Shown: positions 49,801 through 62,535, counted from the stretch's first letter. The stretch is 64,000 nucleotides of DNA from Polytrichum commune (GCA_950295325.1 OX485804.1:37448001-37512000), one strand, 5' to 3'. Program-made: numbers and translations. Notes: a model not told the origin generated them from the letters alone.

Positions 49801-50958
49801 CTGTACCAATTCTTTCAGTCGCTGTCCCAGTGATGACAACGGACAGCTTGACGTGGACATGCAGTGAGGAGTCTCCAGCTCTCCACAGTCTTGTTTGCAG
49901 GTATGACCTCTACCATCAGCGTTTTATGTCTATTTTCATGCATAGAAGAACTCTTCATTGAATTGTGTATCTTGTGCTTATTTGAATTTTAGGTTAGGCA
50001 TACATGTGTTTCTGTGATCACTACTGGGTAGAAGTTGAGAGTACTAGTTTCACTGCAATTCAAGAAGTATTCTGTGATTATTGTGAGGATTGCGAGGACT
50101 CGTTGAAGTATCAAGGTCTTAAAGAGTGTGGGCAGCTAAGCACGAGGGTGTCGACAATCTGGGCCGAGTCTTTCACTAGGCCATTAATGGCATGTTTGGC
50201 ATAGATTAACTATATTGTTACTTCTCATGACATCTGAAGTGGTCACAACTAGATTGAGATGAGGAAGTCATCCTTTAGCATTAAGGAGCACTTTCTATCG
50301 GACATCAAGTTTTGATTGCTCTGATTTGGTAGAAATTCAACCAGGGTAGCGAAGGCATGTGGAGGGAAAAAACAAATTGTTCCCAGTTCCTTTCTCATGT
50401 GTCATGTTGAATAGTTCCATGGATGTTGGTCATGACTTAATGCTTTTGCTTCTAAGAGGTAATATTATTCACGCACAGCCACTGTGCGAAGTCCACGATT
50501 GTTTAGGAAGTTTGAAGAATGGTCAAAGTTCTTGGTCCTTAATGGGTTAAGCAATTAATCCAAGTTTTAAGGTTTATGCAGTGGGTTCACATAGTTTTGG
50601 CTGTCTGTAATGTGTACCAACTGGGTTGGAAGCGCGTAGGTTTTTGAAGTGTTTCGAGCTTGTGTCTACACCGACTTACTAATTAGCTCAATTTCTGAAC
50701 TATTCTCTGATCTGGGGTATATTTCTGAGCAGACACTCTCTTGTATGCAGGGGTCTGATCCCTCTTCTCGCAGAAGGCTCTGCTAAGGCTACAGACTCTG
50801 AATCAACAGACGAGATCTTGAATGCGGCAATTGGACATGCTTTGAAACGGAAGCTATGTCTTGTGGGTGACTCCATAGTGGCACTTCACCGGATTGGTGT
50901 AGCTTCAATCATCAAAATTATGGAGGTCAAAGAAGTTACGGTTGTGGCAACGATATAA
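46896..50958 (+). CDS. Pyruvate kinase, cytosolic type
   Basis: Five exons with GT-AG junctions and continuous frame: 46896-47162, 47881-48342, 48748-49059, 49584-49900 and 50751-50958, giving 521 residues, close to plant cytosolic pyruvate kinases (about 510). It transfers phosphate from phosphoenolpyruvate to ADP, the last step of glycolysis. Seen in order: [20 protein letters not shown] (substrate and K+ site residues), DTKGPEIRTG, a B-domain region, [12 protein letters not shown] with the catalytic Lys, ISKVENQEG spanning exons 2/3 with the metal-binding Glu, [46 protein letters not shown], and a C-domain with [17 protein letters not shown]. No transit peptide precedes the conserved start, so it is cytosolic rather than plastid. 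Intron 1 contains repeated copies of the exon 2 start (see 47321-47880). Confidence 0.96.
47321..47880 (+). repeat. Tandem repeat in PK intron 1 carrying copies of the exon 2 start
   Basis: Sequences like the first about 40 bp of exon 2 (ggaccagaaatt-g-acaggt) occur at 47385, 47554 and 47723 before the true exon at 47881, spaced 169, 169 and 158 bp. Each is preceded by a similar block (gtgcttcctgctcag or variant, then a T-rich tract and ggggtctag-tg). The first and third copies have an in-frame TAG soon after the start and all lack a good acceptor AG, so they are probably not used. Confidence 0.8.
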
Positions 50959-52169
50959 GAGCGCTAATCGGGATATATGTTTTGTCAGAAACATTCAAGT
51001 AGGCATTTTGGGTCGCATATTGTAGTGCAGACCTTCCTGTTTGAAAGGAAGCTCTGTCCTGTTTGTAGTAGTGCATACATGTTACAGGGCCCCATTAGAT
51101 AGGTCCAATGTCTTTGACATAAGTTGAGCTGCCAACCTCTTGTCTCAGGTACTGATTATTAGGAAGAGCTCGGCTGGGTTTCTAGTTACTCATGGCCGCC
51201 AATATTGCTGAACCATGATCATACAATAAGAAACTCCTAATTTTTCCCTCTCAGGTGTGATAACAGGCAATTATTGCTATCCTTGGCAGATATAAAAAGG
51301 ATGACTCCAGAATTACTTCTGTCTGTTTGTCTTTGTATTCTGTGCAGGCCAACTCCAAGCCCTCCCAACAGAAGCACAGTTTCTTCCTAGTTCTTTTATT
51401 GGGCAACTGGTACTCAATACTTTGGTCAGTAAAATGCTTTGGATCCTTTTTTGTAGACTTGAAGATTTCCACCTTGAACAGCAAGGTGCAGATTGAAGTA
51501 GGAAATATGTAATGAACCTTGTAGAGTTGGGTTGGGAGTCCTGTAATGCTTGTACTCAGAGATCCATGCCTGCTCAGCGTAGTGGAGTCCCTTGATGCCT
51601 GTTATGCACCTGCCCCACTGGTTGAGGAAATTTCGCCCCCTCTGTCCTGGCAAGCTGTCTGTGAAAGGCTAACTAGAATTACGTGACTTCAGAAGGGTAG
51701 GAATCTTGCATACTAGGCAAGAAATGCTGTTAGCTGGAGTGTCAGAGAATGCAAGACTAGGCTTCCTACATTGTTGGGATGCGATCCCCCATGTCCCATG
51801 TCCTCTAGATATAATCTCTGGGCCAAGGTTCATGAAAAGTAGTTAGGGGTTCAAGCCTGAAACTCAAAAGAGTTGCTCACACTTTTAAGGAGTGGAAATA
51901 GAGATGGTTTAGTACAACATTATCTGTGGCTGATGTGGCCAAGGCTTTAGTGTCAAGTCTCTGTAATGTTATGTGAAAATCTAGCAATGGTATCCTGCAC
52001 CCACACATTTTTCAGTTTTTCAGGTTTTGACTTCATTCGTGGGGATTTTAAGTTCAAAGAGTGTTTTGAGGGAGCCTCTAATGCCTGTGTCGATAACTAT
52101 ACGGCGTGGGACTGTCCAGCCTTGTTGTGTCAATGCATTTTGAAGGGTGGCATATTTTTTCAGTTTCCT
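50959..52169 (+). other. PK 3' UTR and downstream flank
   Basis: No coding similarity. A possible poly(A) signal variant AATAAG lies near 51224. The transcript end cannot be placed exactly. Confidence 0.4.
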
Positions 52170-53430
52170 TCAGGTGGCTGTTTGTGGGAATTGATCACTG
52201 CAAATTAGGCATAGCAAATCCAGGCGGAGTCTGACAAGGCATTTGCATCTTTGGAGATAATATGAGCATTGCAAAAGCCATGCATATATGGTGTTGTCTA
52301 GTGGTTCATCGTTTATATGTCCCAGATTAATAAGTGTGAAGCATCTTGTGTGAGGTGGGCTAGGAGTGTTGAGCGATTGCATGATGACCTTATTGTGTCT
52401 ATTAGTGCGGATGTTGTTTGTGTTCATTTGTGCAATATGAGAGTAGGCGTAGGCATTTGTCGTTTTCTCCAAGTGGACAGAGGTTACATAATGGGGAAGT
52501 GTCTTGTTTGAAGTCATGATTCTTTCAATAGTTGCTCATGTAATTTCCAAAGCAACATTGTAAGGACTTGGGTGATTTGAGCATTTGTAATCCATGGGGC
52601 ATCCCAAAAGATGTTTGACCATTTAAGGTGTATGTTATTGATGAATAGCCATTTTTGTACGTTTGGTACAATGTTGGTGGCGTGTGATGTGAATGTTGAT
52701 TTGTGTTCTTTTTCTCTTTGCCGTTTTAGATTGTGGATTGAACTGTCATATTGAGTCGATGGTGGGATGACATGCCAGAAGGGGGTTGTGTGGCCGATAT
52801 GGTGACAGGGGGGGTTATTACGATTATGGGTAGCTTGTTTGAGTAGTTTATTAGCTTTATTGTTGCCTTTTATGTTTGTGTAAGCGTGCATACTTTAATG
52901 ATGGTAATTTTGTGCAAATGTTTTAATGGCGTGTACTATATGTGATGAGGTGGCGTTCATTTGGGTGGTTATTTTGGGAGGGTGGGTGTCTAATGTGATT
53001 TAATAGAAGGTATGTGATGTTGAGGTTGTTGGTGAAGATGAAAGTGTCTATGGGTAGGTTTTTAGTGTGTTCAATTGCTAATAGAAGTGTAAATAGTTAA
53101 GCTCTTGAGATGTTAGGGTATCCGGGTTATTCGGTAGCTATCGATACTTGAAGTGGATTGTTGAAGACATTTGCACTTGCTATATTTGCATTACCTTCAT
53201 TGTATGGAGGGGTGAATGATCCATTTGTATAATATGTTTGGGAGGAAGGGGGGGGGAGGTGCTGATTTGTGTTTGATGGTGTTGATTTGTGTTTGATGGT
53301 GTTGATTTGAGATAATGATGATGTAGGTAAGGAGGGGTTCTTTGGTAGTATAGAAGGGTGGGAATTTAGGGGAAGGAGGTATTGTATTTAGGGGGGGATC
53401 GTGAGGATAAGTGTTGTCACAATCTAGAGA
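52170..53430 (-). mobile_element. 5'-truncated, diverged LINE fragment (RNase H and C-terminal part)
   Basis: The minus strand reads YYTNGSFTPPYNEGNANIAS near 53225, SRA-stop-LFTLLLAIEHTKN near 53100 (Glu motif position), FIFTNNLNITYLLLNH, VHAYTNIKGNNKANKLLKQ near 52880, and a C-terminal stretch. The motif order equals RNase H of the 10.6-kb LINE (TDGS, RAEL, FTDCLNVLYLIN, KAHTNISGNEQADKL), but catalytic residues have changed and stops occur. It is a more diverged or older lineage. A 20-bp unit (gttgatttgtgtttgatggt) is repeated about 2.4 times near 53262-53308. Confidence 0.75.
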
Positions 53431-53951
53431 GGAAAACTAAAGGAAACTCATGAGAACTCCAAGAACCCCTCTTTTGTAAAAACCTAGAACCCATATGCAA
53501 ACACTAAAAAGAAGACACACGGTAGTCATTAAGGACTATGACCATATGTAAACAACAAATGAAAATGTGAAGTAGATGAAACTAACACATCTATTGTCAA
53601 TTTTTTTCCCTCTAAACCTTAGGGGCCCCTTTTGTACATCTACCTTTACTTCATAAATTTTAATAGCATTTTTAGATGTACAATACCTCTCGTATATATA
53701 TATATATATATATAATGTACACTAATGGCTCAAATAATACCCTTTCTTACACTCATGTTGGTTCGTACATAGTATGAAGAGTCCAACCCCCAAAAATGGA
53801 CACCTCGGTTTCAGGTAGATGATTCCAAGTATATGTTGCCTATTAGGTTGATGGTGTGAAAGGGGTAGCCTAGTGTTAAATGAAAAGTTTCCCTTGGTAA
53901 CTCTTAGCTTAGGTAGAAAGTTAGAAGTGATAAATTGCCATAGCCACTTAT
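53431..53951. other. Intergenic with (TA)n run
   Basis: A (TA)n microsatellite lies at about 53693-53714. No gene. Confidence 0.45.
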
Positions 53952-55478
53952 GCCCCCTCCCCACTTGACTTTAGGTAAGACTGGGTCTTAAAACTAAAAC
54001 CCACCGTTATATCCGGTGGTAGGGTATTAGGGTCCACCACCAGGTTTGGGGTGGATGACAACATGGGGCCTAATACCCGGGCCGGTCTTAAGGCTTTTTT
54101 TAATCAACCTTCTTCACTCTGTTGCAAGTTTTAGGGGAGGGTAACAACCTTTGGGCTTATGGAAGCAACCTGTAAAGGTCTGTCAACTGCCATTCATGTG
54201 TGAGAGGCCAACGGAACTCTAAACCCATTTCGGGAACACAAATTCATGAATTTTCACCCTCTTTGGGTGTTGGGTTTTGTGAGTTAGCTGTGAAATTTCC
54301 ACTCAAAGCGTTGTTCTTGCCCAGAGTAAACTCCGCATTTCAGAGTGCAAGTCGGGTCTTGAGAGATTGAGATTCAAAACTGCACCGAACTAATTGCTGC
54401 ACAGTAAGTATGCAGAGCTGCAAGTTAATTTCGTGGCAGGCATCAAATCCTAGTTCAGGTACATAGTGGTGAAGTGGTATTGTCATTGGCGAAGCGTTTA
54501 GATGATTATGTTGTGCATCGGAATAACATTGCATGCTCTAAAAATTGCAACCACATCGACGAAGGGTTCTGCAATGCTTAAAGTACAGGTGTGGGATGAC
54601 ACTAGAGCTCCAAGAGATTTGAGCAAGAAAGCTTCAAGAAAGTGCTCCAAAGGATTGGGCAAGAACTTGGAAACCGGATGCAGAGGTAGGTAGTCGTCAA
54701 AGAAATTGTCGCCGAAATTACTGGCAGCTGTCTCTAGTGCAAGAAGAGCCACTACTAGTACTTGTTTGAGGAATTAAGGAGTTGCATCTGTTCGCAGTGC
54801 TTTGCAGACAGTTCGAACGACTCAAGCAGAAACTCAGAAATGATCCCGGCAGAATTTGGAGCTGAACTCACCAAGGTAGCCGCCGAAGGGAGCATTGGGG
54901 CTGGACGGGACTCCGCCAAAACCCCAACCAGAAACGGGAGCTGCAATGCAGTGAGATTGCAAGCAGCAGGCTGGAACTTCGGTGAGATTACAGGCTGAAA
55001 CTTCGGTGAGGTTGCAAGTCGCAACTCCGAAAGCTCACCACTACATGCAGCATTCCGAACTCCGAACTCCGAACTCACCACTACCTACACCACTCCGAAA
55101 TCCCTTAAGAAGGATTGTCGCCGCCGGCGATTTCGGTGATGTGCATCTGAATTTTCCGTTGGTTCAAGAGACCGTTACTCGCCTACAAGAAGTCCGTTTT
55201 ACCTGTAAAGTTAGGATTTGAGGCGAGATAGCTAAGACTACATTATGTCCAATCCAATGACGATGTCTGTGGGTCTTAGAGATGCTAAAATCCCTCCTCA
55301 TTCTTAGCAAGCCTCAGCACTGTGAGTGCAGGGTCGGGAGTATTAGGATGACATACGAAGCTTGCCAACTCGGCACGGAACTTAATATTGGCTCAGGTGG
55401 GGAAGGCCAGTATTAAGGACTGAGTATTATCCTAAAACCCACCTCCCTAAAGTCCCTAAAGTCAGGTGGGGAGGGGGC
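53952..55478. mobile_element. 1.5-kb terminal-inverted-repeat element, non-autonomous
   Basis: The left end 53952-53975 and the right end 55455-55478 are inverted copies, 23 of 24 matching (gccccctccccac(t/c)tga... on the left). Flanks read cttat and tttat, so a short duplication (about TTAT) is possible but not proven. No transposase is visible. The interior has purine/CGAA-rich repeats such as the triple tccgaactccgaactccgaa near 55054-55075. Superfamily unknown. Confidence 0.65.
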
Positions 55479-56525
55479 TTTATAGACGTTTCTTCTGTGT
55501 TGTTTCACTCTCGATAAGCGAGATGTTGTGATAGGTGGATCTAAATTTCTTCGTTTCGGTAGTAAGAGCAGATAGACTTCTTATACTAGGGCACTTTAGA
55601 TATCCAATATCAGCATTCGAGACAAGGAAAGGGCCTCGCTAATTCTACTACCTCCCAACACTAGGAGATGTCTGGCATAGGAAACACTGTAGTGGAAGAT
55701 GCACTATAGTACATACATCCTTTGTGGGAGGATTTTTGTGTGTAACCATTGTTGTGTATTTGTCGTGTGGTATCAGTATGTGTCACAACTCACCCACCTA
55801 GTTAATCGAAGCATTAACGATTTGGCAACCATGCTGGAGGATGAGATTGTGACATTTTTTATCGATTAAATGATACACCAACGAAGAGTCAGACATGGAA
55901 ACCTTAGGAGGAAAACCAGACAAAGAAGATCCACCAATGTCATCGTTGGGAGACTCATGAAGTATCCACATAAAAATCATATGAAGCCATGGGAGGCATT
56001 ACATAACAGTTTCAGAAATTGGATTGACTATTCAAACAATTTGACTTCCAAGATTGGTGCAAGTGTAAATGGTAAATGTGGTATTGTCTTCCAAGGATTG
56101 GTGAAATCCCATACATGACAGCTTCGCCAATGCCCTCTCTCTCTCTATATATATATATCCCATATTGAAAGCGGCAATCTCAAATGGTAGACTGCATGGC
56201 AAAATCTTTGGAAAAGGCAAAGCAATATTAAAAAGGTGCCATGGAATGAAAGCTCTTCCCAGTAAAGGGTGACTATAACAAGGCACAGCTGCCAGAATTC
56301 ATTTGGATAAACCCAAGTCTACAGACACAGGCTCAGTAAGTACCACAAGTGACTTGCCTGAACATTGTGCATTTGTAGTTGGACAAGTGCAATGAAATAA
56401 TCTTGACAATCTCTCAAGCAGTTGAAACTGAAGCTATTCTCTTGCTCATCTGCATTCTGTACACTCTTATTGATCCTGTGCTCCTTGAAATCGCAAAATG
56501 GTTCCTAAAAACCACAGCTTCCAGC
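55479..56525. other. Intergenic and 3' UTR of the RRF gene
   Basis: No gene. A (CT)n(TA)n microsatellite lies at about 56135-56158. The part next to 56525 should be the RRF 3' UTR on the minus strand. Confidence 0.45.
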
Positions 56526-59500
56526 TTAACTGGTGCCTAGTATCTCCTTCTCCTTCAGCTTGCAAGCTTCCTCAACAGTTTTGACATATTTCTTGGTAAC
56601 ATCTTCTACCTGATACAATAAAGGCTCACGTATCAGGAACGATTTTGTAAAAAACTTAATTCTCTTCTACAAAATAAAAGAACTATTGTAAAACAGCCTG
56701 AAGTCTAAATTTGGATTTCAGCAAGACTTCAATAGAATGTAAATGCACTGATTCCATCTATCTAGGCCTAGATGATGAAAGAATTCTGTGTAAATTTCAA
56801 TGAAGTCGCATAACCTCAACGTTTGGCACACGTGACTTTAAAATGCCGTATTTCATCTAACTCGAAAATCCAACAAGCTCCTAAAAATATTCTCTATGAC
56901 CTAAAGTGACAATTTAGTGCCTCAAAAGATTACCTCTTTCTCAAACCGCTTCACTTCATCCTTGGAAAACCCGCCTTTTGCAATCATATCCATAGCCTGC
57001 AAGTAGGCCACAACTCAGAGAACTATTGAATGTTTATTCAAATAAGCTGTAAATCAAGGAAGAAACAATTTCGAGACCACAAGGTTTACCTTACCTTCTA
57101 CATAACAGAAGATGTGACCAACTTCTGGTTAATTGTACACTATACTACTTAGTGTGCTTCACATATATGACATTGGCCACTTACATCCTTCCGAGCTCTC
57201 CGCAGACTCAGTTTTGCAGTTTCCCCAGCCTTTCCCACAAGTTTGCTCATGCTCTGTAAGGGACCAGAAGGAGTGATTAGAACAAGTAAAACCAAGTAGA
57301 GGAACCTCAACATAGGCCCTCAAGTATGACCATCCACAAATTATCAAAAGAAAGATTTACTGTCAGATGACAGGTTGATACCTGAATGTGGTCTTTGGTA
57401 AGCCTGGAGAGGAACCACGTCCAAAGTAATCCATCCCACGTGCCGCCATCGACACCCATCACAACTTAGTCAGCATCATGTCCCTGCTTTCACATAAACA
57501 ATCAACTCCACTATGACCCAAGCACTACTGACAGAAGTTTAACCACTATCAATTCTTACGGTAAGCAGAAGAAGAACAAGATCAAGCGCAAGGTTACCCA
57601 GTTACCACAAATCATACAGACAACACTTAAAAAAGAATATACAGGCTGCACAGAACATCTATCACAAAACAGCCCACTGCAAAATATAACTCCAAGTGTA
57701 GGAATCATATAGAGGGTAAGGTGTCGCACTTGGGTATGGGGACTCTCAAAGTTTGTCCCTCTGTAATTGGGTTTAATCGTAGAGGGGAACCAAGAATAGC
57801 CTTCTCAACATCCTTTACAATCTGCAAGATATTGATAATGTCCTTAAGAAGCTCACATCTAGAAAATCAACATAACAACAAGAAGTCCAAAAGCAAACTG
57901 GCTACTATTCATATAGTCATGAAATAAAATAGGACCTAAACATCTGGTATAAGCAGCATCACACGCCAAGGTGTTAAAGGACATATCCACAGTCAACTCC
58001 TCAAGACAGTACTTATATCGTCCTACTAAGGTTCATAAATGCATCAATTGCGGGAATAGTGTGAAACACTCACAGAAGGGTCATAAGGCATCACTGTCAA
58101 CGTTTCCAAGTTTGAAACAGAGACTGCTGCAACAAGTGCTAGTGGGGTTTGAACGCCATTGGACATCACATTCACATGATCCAACATTCCTGCGTGTGAC
58201 CATAAGGTAACAATGTCAAGAAAATTACAGGAAATTCTATCAATTATTCATGTCCATTGTAGACAAACAAAGAAACCAAAAGGAAGACTACAACAATGTA
58301 AATCACAATAAGATTTGGAAAGCCTAGAAGTCAGGATTCGCAATACATGTCAATAATTGGACAAAAGCAGACACAAATGTTCCCAGACCAGTAAGGATAA
58401 TTTAATGCATCTGTCTATTGAGTACACTATGGATCTGGCTTTCAAACAGAGCTACGTTAGGAGTCGCCGAGTTCACCAGTGCCGGACAAAAAGAATCCAA
58501 TAGATTCATGGACAAAGATGATACTTCCAACAAATATGCACTTACGCCCTGCGATGCAGACATAGCTTTCAACTTTGTGATGAAATTAACCTGGAGAGGC
58601 TCTGCCTGTCCGTAGTTTCGAAAGTTCAACAGACAGCGAATTAACGGCGGCCTCCATCTGCTTTGTTGCATAATCCTTCGCAGATGGTCCAGTGTTCACC
58701 AATGCTTGACCTCCACTATCATCACTTCCTGCAACAACATCGCCAAGTACCGCAAAGAATTCGAAGAGTTAAGCGCCCAATGGCAGTCATATAATTCGAA
58801 GGCTTATTTACTTTTCATCGAACCGTCTGACTGCAAATAGATCTCGTGTTTACATCGGCAATGTTACTTATGAGGCTAGGTACCAAAAGAGACTTTGTTA
58901 TGGTCACCGTTAACATAACTGTACACGTTGCTTCATATCTCAAATGGTAGATGGTAGCTCATTCGGAGCTCTTCAGCTACCCAATAGTGAAAAGTATAGT
59001 ATTTCACTGGGAGCTCTGGATAGTCTCCATATATGTAGGGCTGTTTAAATGAAAATAGCTTTCCGTTTTAGGTTATAATGAGCATGTAGTTGTGCTGGGA
59101 GACATCAGATTATGGGTGGTGATCTTTTTAGAATGGTCAGCATGGCCTGTGGGCCGATATGCCGAACGAGACCTTTCATCTTGTCGTCATCGTCTCCAAT
59201 TTTAAGCACAACTTACCAATTTCAAATTACCATGGACTAATTTTCAAGAGGGGACATCAGATTATGGGTGGTGATCTTTTTAGAATGGTCAGCATGGCCT
59301 TTGGGCCAATATGCCGAACGAGACCTTTCATCTTATCGTCATTGTCCGTACCTAGCGGGATACTCATTGTACCAATGGCTACGGCCAAAATTGAAGCATA
59401 GTATGCTGGAGAGGACATCAGATTTAAGAAATCTCAACATAATTGTTCAGGCGAACGAGACCTTAAATTTAACTCATCCTCATCCTCCCCGCACAAACTA

Positions 59501-59928
59501 GGGTGGGATAGAAAGCTACAATCTGCAAGGGGTCAAAACGTACGAGCTTTTCCAGACTTCTTCGCTTTAGAAGCATACCCTCGATCACAAAAACCTAGTC
59601 GCTCTTGGATAACACCATTTCTTGACATCATTCCACCGGTTCTCGATACAGCCGATGCAGAACCAACAGACTGAAACCGACCTCCCAAATCGGCCAACAA
59701 ACCGCCACATTCCGAAGCACGAAAACTTAATGCACCAGATTCTTCTAAAACCCTAAACCCCGATGTACTCCCACTAACAATGTCATCTGAAAACTCCACA
59801 TCGCCAACGCAGCAAGAAACTGATCTGATGACAGTTCCACGGCAATCACTGGAAACAATTGGACTAATCCGCGATGCAATAGAGTATCGGATGCCGAGCA
59901 GACGGCGCAGTGGGGCCGCCATAGCCAA
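56526..59928 (-). CDS. Ribosome recycling factor, organellar (probably mitochondrial)
   Basis: Eight exons with GT-AG junctions and continuous frame: 59544-59928, 58591-58728, 58074-58189, 57730-57821, 57382-57403, 57185-57253, 56934-56996 and 56526-56609, giving 322 residues. With EF-G, RRF splits the post-termination ribosome into subunits. The RRF body (about 185 residues, the bacterial length) starts at KQMEAAVNSLSVELSKLRTGRASPGMLDHV and continues through VSVSNLETLTVMPYDPS, VEKAILGSPLRLNP, LRVPIPKLTKDHIQ, VGKAGETAKLSLRRARKD and VKRFEKEVEDVTKKYVKTVEEACKLKEKEI. The first about 130 residues are Arg/Ser-rich without early acidic residues (LRRLLGIRYS, later RGYASKAKKSGKAR), like a mitochondrial presequence; plastid targeting is the alternative. 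Exon 5 is only 22 nt and encodes LTKDHIQ. The donor of exon 4 (AA|GTGCGA) is weak but needed for frame. Confidence 0.94.
59101..59470. repeat. Tandem duplication in RRF intron 1
   Basis: A unit of about 152 bp beginning gacatcagattatgggtgg at 59101 is repeated at 59253 with very high identity (including gaatggtcagcatggcct and gccgaacgagacctttcatc). A partial diverged copy follows at about 59414. It lies wholly between exons 1 and 2. Confidence 0.9.
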
Positions 59929-60129
59929 AGGCTGAAACCATGATGTTAGAGAAGACGAGGGAGAAGCCTTATATTGAGAAATGTCAGTTCACGCAGCCGT
60001 CAGATGAAGGATCGGACGATCGAGATGCACTCTGACGTTAGGTCTTCTTTGTCCGTTTGTCGTGAGGTTCGGCGGGAAGCCTTGGGAATCGATGCATACA
60101 AGAATCTCGTCCATCTCATTCATCCGATT

Positions 60130-61080
60130 AATGTACACTAAATAAGGTATTTAGTGTCACCAATTTTATTTGTCTTGCTCAGAAGAAGAAGAAGAAATCC
60201 GGTCTCCGGAGGAGGCCGGAGTGAATAAAGTGTCTGTTTGTAGAACATCCTAGGCCATGCCTTACGGCACTGGCGTTAGATGTAAAACTACTTCGCCCTT
60301 TGCAGGACGTAGACATTATATTTGGTAACCAAAAGTAAGTTACGATAACCGGTTATTATGTTTGGGGTAATTAGTGTGTGTGTGTGGGGGGGGGGGGGGG
60401 AGATATGTATCGGGTTGGGAGTTTTATTTATTTATGAGAGGTCTTGGACATCATTAATAGTTTGTCGATTTTCAAGCCTTCCTTTGTGGACTAAGATGGA
60501 ATGTGCATATTGTGTGGCAATTATGTTGATTTGTTTAAACGTGTTTTTAATTTTCGTGATAGGGAGTGCAAGCGTTGTTTCCAGTGTTTTCATTGATGGG
60601 ATATGTGTTGTGCCTCTTGCTCCTGCAGCTAGTACCATGAGTGGGGCTACATTCCAACCCTTTGTTGTGATGTTGTTTATGAGTGGTTGGTATTTTATGA
60701 TTTTTCTTTCTAGGGTTTTAGTGGCGAATCTATCATTGCAGTATGTGAATTCGATGAATTGTATGGTGATATCAAGTGTAGGGGTTTCTGGGGGGGTGGT
60801 TATATGGATGGCCTATGATGCATAGTATGTCGGGTTTGTCTTGCTCAATATATACTAAACTATAAAGCGCCCATGTATTGTCACCAACACTACATGTAAA
60901 CCTAAAATTATTTGTTAGTAAAAAATTTGGGCATTATAGATTTACAATGTTGCAATTATTTTCACTTACTAAGCAAATTTTCATCCAAATTTCAATCATT
61001 TGTGATAGTATTTGTATAGTTGTTCATATATAAGAAGTGTCATTAGAAAAGTTACCACAATGACATACAATACCATTAAA
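60130..61080. repeat. Dispersed repeat interrupted by a LINE; paralogue of 11340-11870
   Basis: The left part (60130-60181) and the right part (60835-61080) together match the 11.3-11.9 kb repeat. The LINE fragment lies exactly between them. Confidence 0.7.
60182..60834 (-). mobile_element. 5'-truncated copy of the 10.6-kb LINE family
   Basis: 653 bp with the family 3' end: (TTC)n tail, stem-loop, gtgaataaagtgtctgtt, and the ORF2 C-terminus (TLDITIQFIEFTYCND, PLINNITTKGWNVAPLMVL, FKQINIIATQYAHSILVHK). The exact 13-bp duplication TTTGTCTTGCTCA lies at 60169-60181 and 60835-60847. The C-terminal frame is largely open, and the copy lacks the candidate SINE, so it comes from a parent without it. 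A run of about 16 G is in the 3' UTR. Confidence 0.92.
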
Positions 61081-62535
61081 AATAAAAAATAAAAAATCTA
61101 GTGTAGCAATCTTGAAGGTTATTTTGCTTAAGCTTACGCTTAGATGGGCCTCGAATGGTTACTTTTTTTGAACTAGCCCACTTCTCCTATGTGGGATACG
61201 TTTGTTTGTTTTTTTGGCACAAATTGAGAAAATCGATTAGAACTCATGTGTGGGATATGAATCACGAGATTAGTACAAAATGGTTTGCAAATTCAAATCG
61301 AGGTCATAGCCACTTTCCTCATAATTTTAGGAGATCGTATGAATATCTTGTTCATTATCAAAGTGAATAGTTTGGTGTTAATTAAATGGTCAATAGGTCC
61401 CTGCCACCATTATGTTGACATTGAGTTTAGAATGGTAATCATTTTTTGAACAAAAGTTTGATTTTTTTTTAATCACATGTCTTTTTGGCATCTATCAATA
61501 AGAATAGGACCCAAACAAGGGTTTTTTTGTACCTTAGTTGATATGGAATTTGACAATGTAGGATCTATCTATTATTTTCTTCAAATTTTCAAGGGAGCAT
61601 CATTGGAGCAATGAAGCTACATATGGATGATTATACATATATTCATCAATTCGTCCCAAAATTTGCAGTTTTATCCACTTTCTATAATTTTAAAGATTTC
61701 TTGATAGTTTCATCCATTGAATAAAAACGATGAAACCTACAATGTTCCAAATTCTATTTTAAAACCATAATTTGACAACATATCACCAAATTATATATCA
61801 TTCGTAAGATACCGAACAAGGTAGTATAGTGTTGCACATTGGTCTAGTGAGGCACCACTTTCAGAGAAATTTCTATTAAGAGTTTGCAAGCTCATCTTGC
61901 ATTGGAGCCTACCCTTGAAAGGTGGGTGAATTTACTTGGCCTTCCTCCTTCAATCCCAAGTTTGTTTGTTTGGAGTACGCTAGGATTTAAAGTATGGTAT
62001 TCCCATTGGACCCACCCTCTTAAATCCAAGATCAACCTATGCAAAGGTTAGCTTCATCCACTCCTCACTATATGACAAGCTAGACAATCATTTTTTGGTA
62101 GTCCAACACCACTCTTTTAGCATGTGTTAAACATGAGGACATGATCACACATAGTACATCAAACGTATACACAAAGGGGTGCTAACATAAGTAACATTAT
62201 TTTAAGAGGGGAGTAGTCTCATCATACACCCACATGATCACTATATATGAGCTTTATAAAATTTGGGTCCTATGATCAATACTAATTTCTTACAATTCAC
62301 AAGACTTCACATAGAAATAGTTGAAGCTAAACTTCTATTTGGTGAAAGATAGTGAGATATTGATAGTTGATTCTCTTGCACGGCACGGGAGAGCTATTAT
62401 GGCCTAGGTGAGCTACCCAAACCCCGCCAACATTACAATAGCAATTGGGCCTAACTCCCGGTCTTAACCTATGAATGGCCTGTTAGGGGGCTATGTTTTG
62501 ATAACAAATGAACATGCTCTTACAACAATTTGGTT
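61081..62535. other. Intergenic, no gene seen
   Basis: AT-rich DNA with short frames only; nothing recognised. Confidence 0.4.

Noticed and set aside
54762-55221. Small plus-strand frames inside the 1.5-kb TIR element as a transposase
   Set aside because: No DDE or zinc-finger motif. Composition follows simple CGAA and GGAG repeats.
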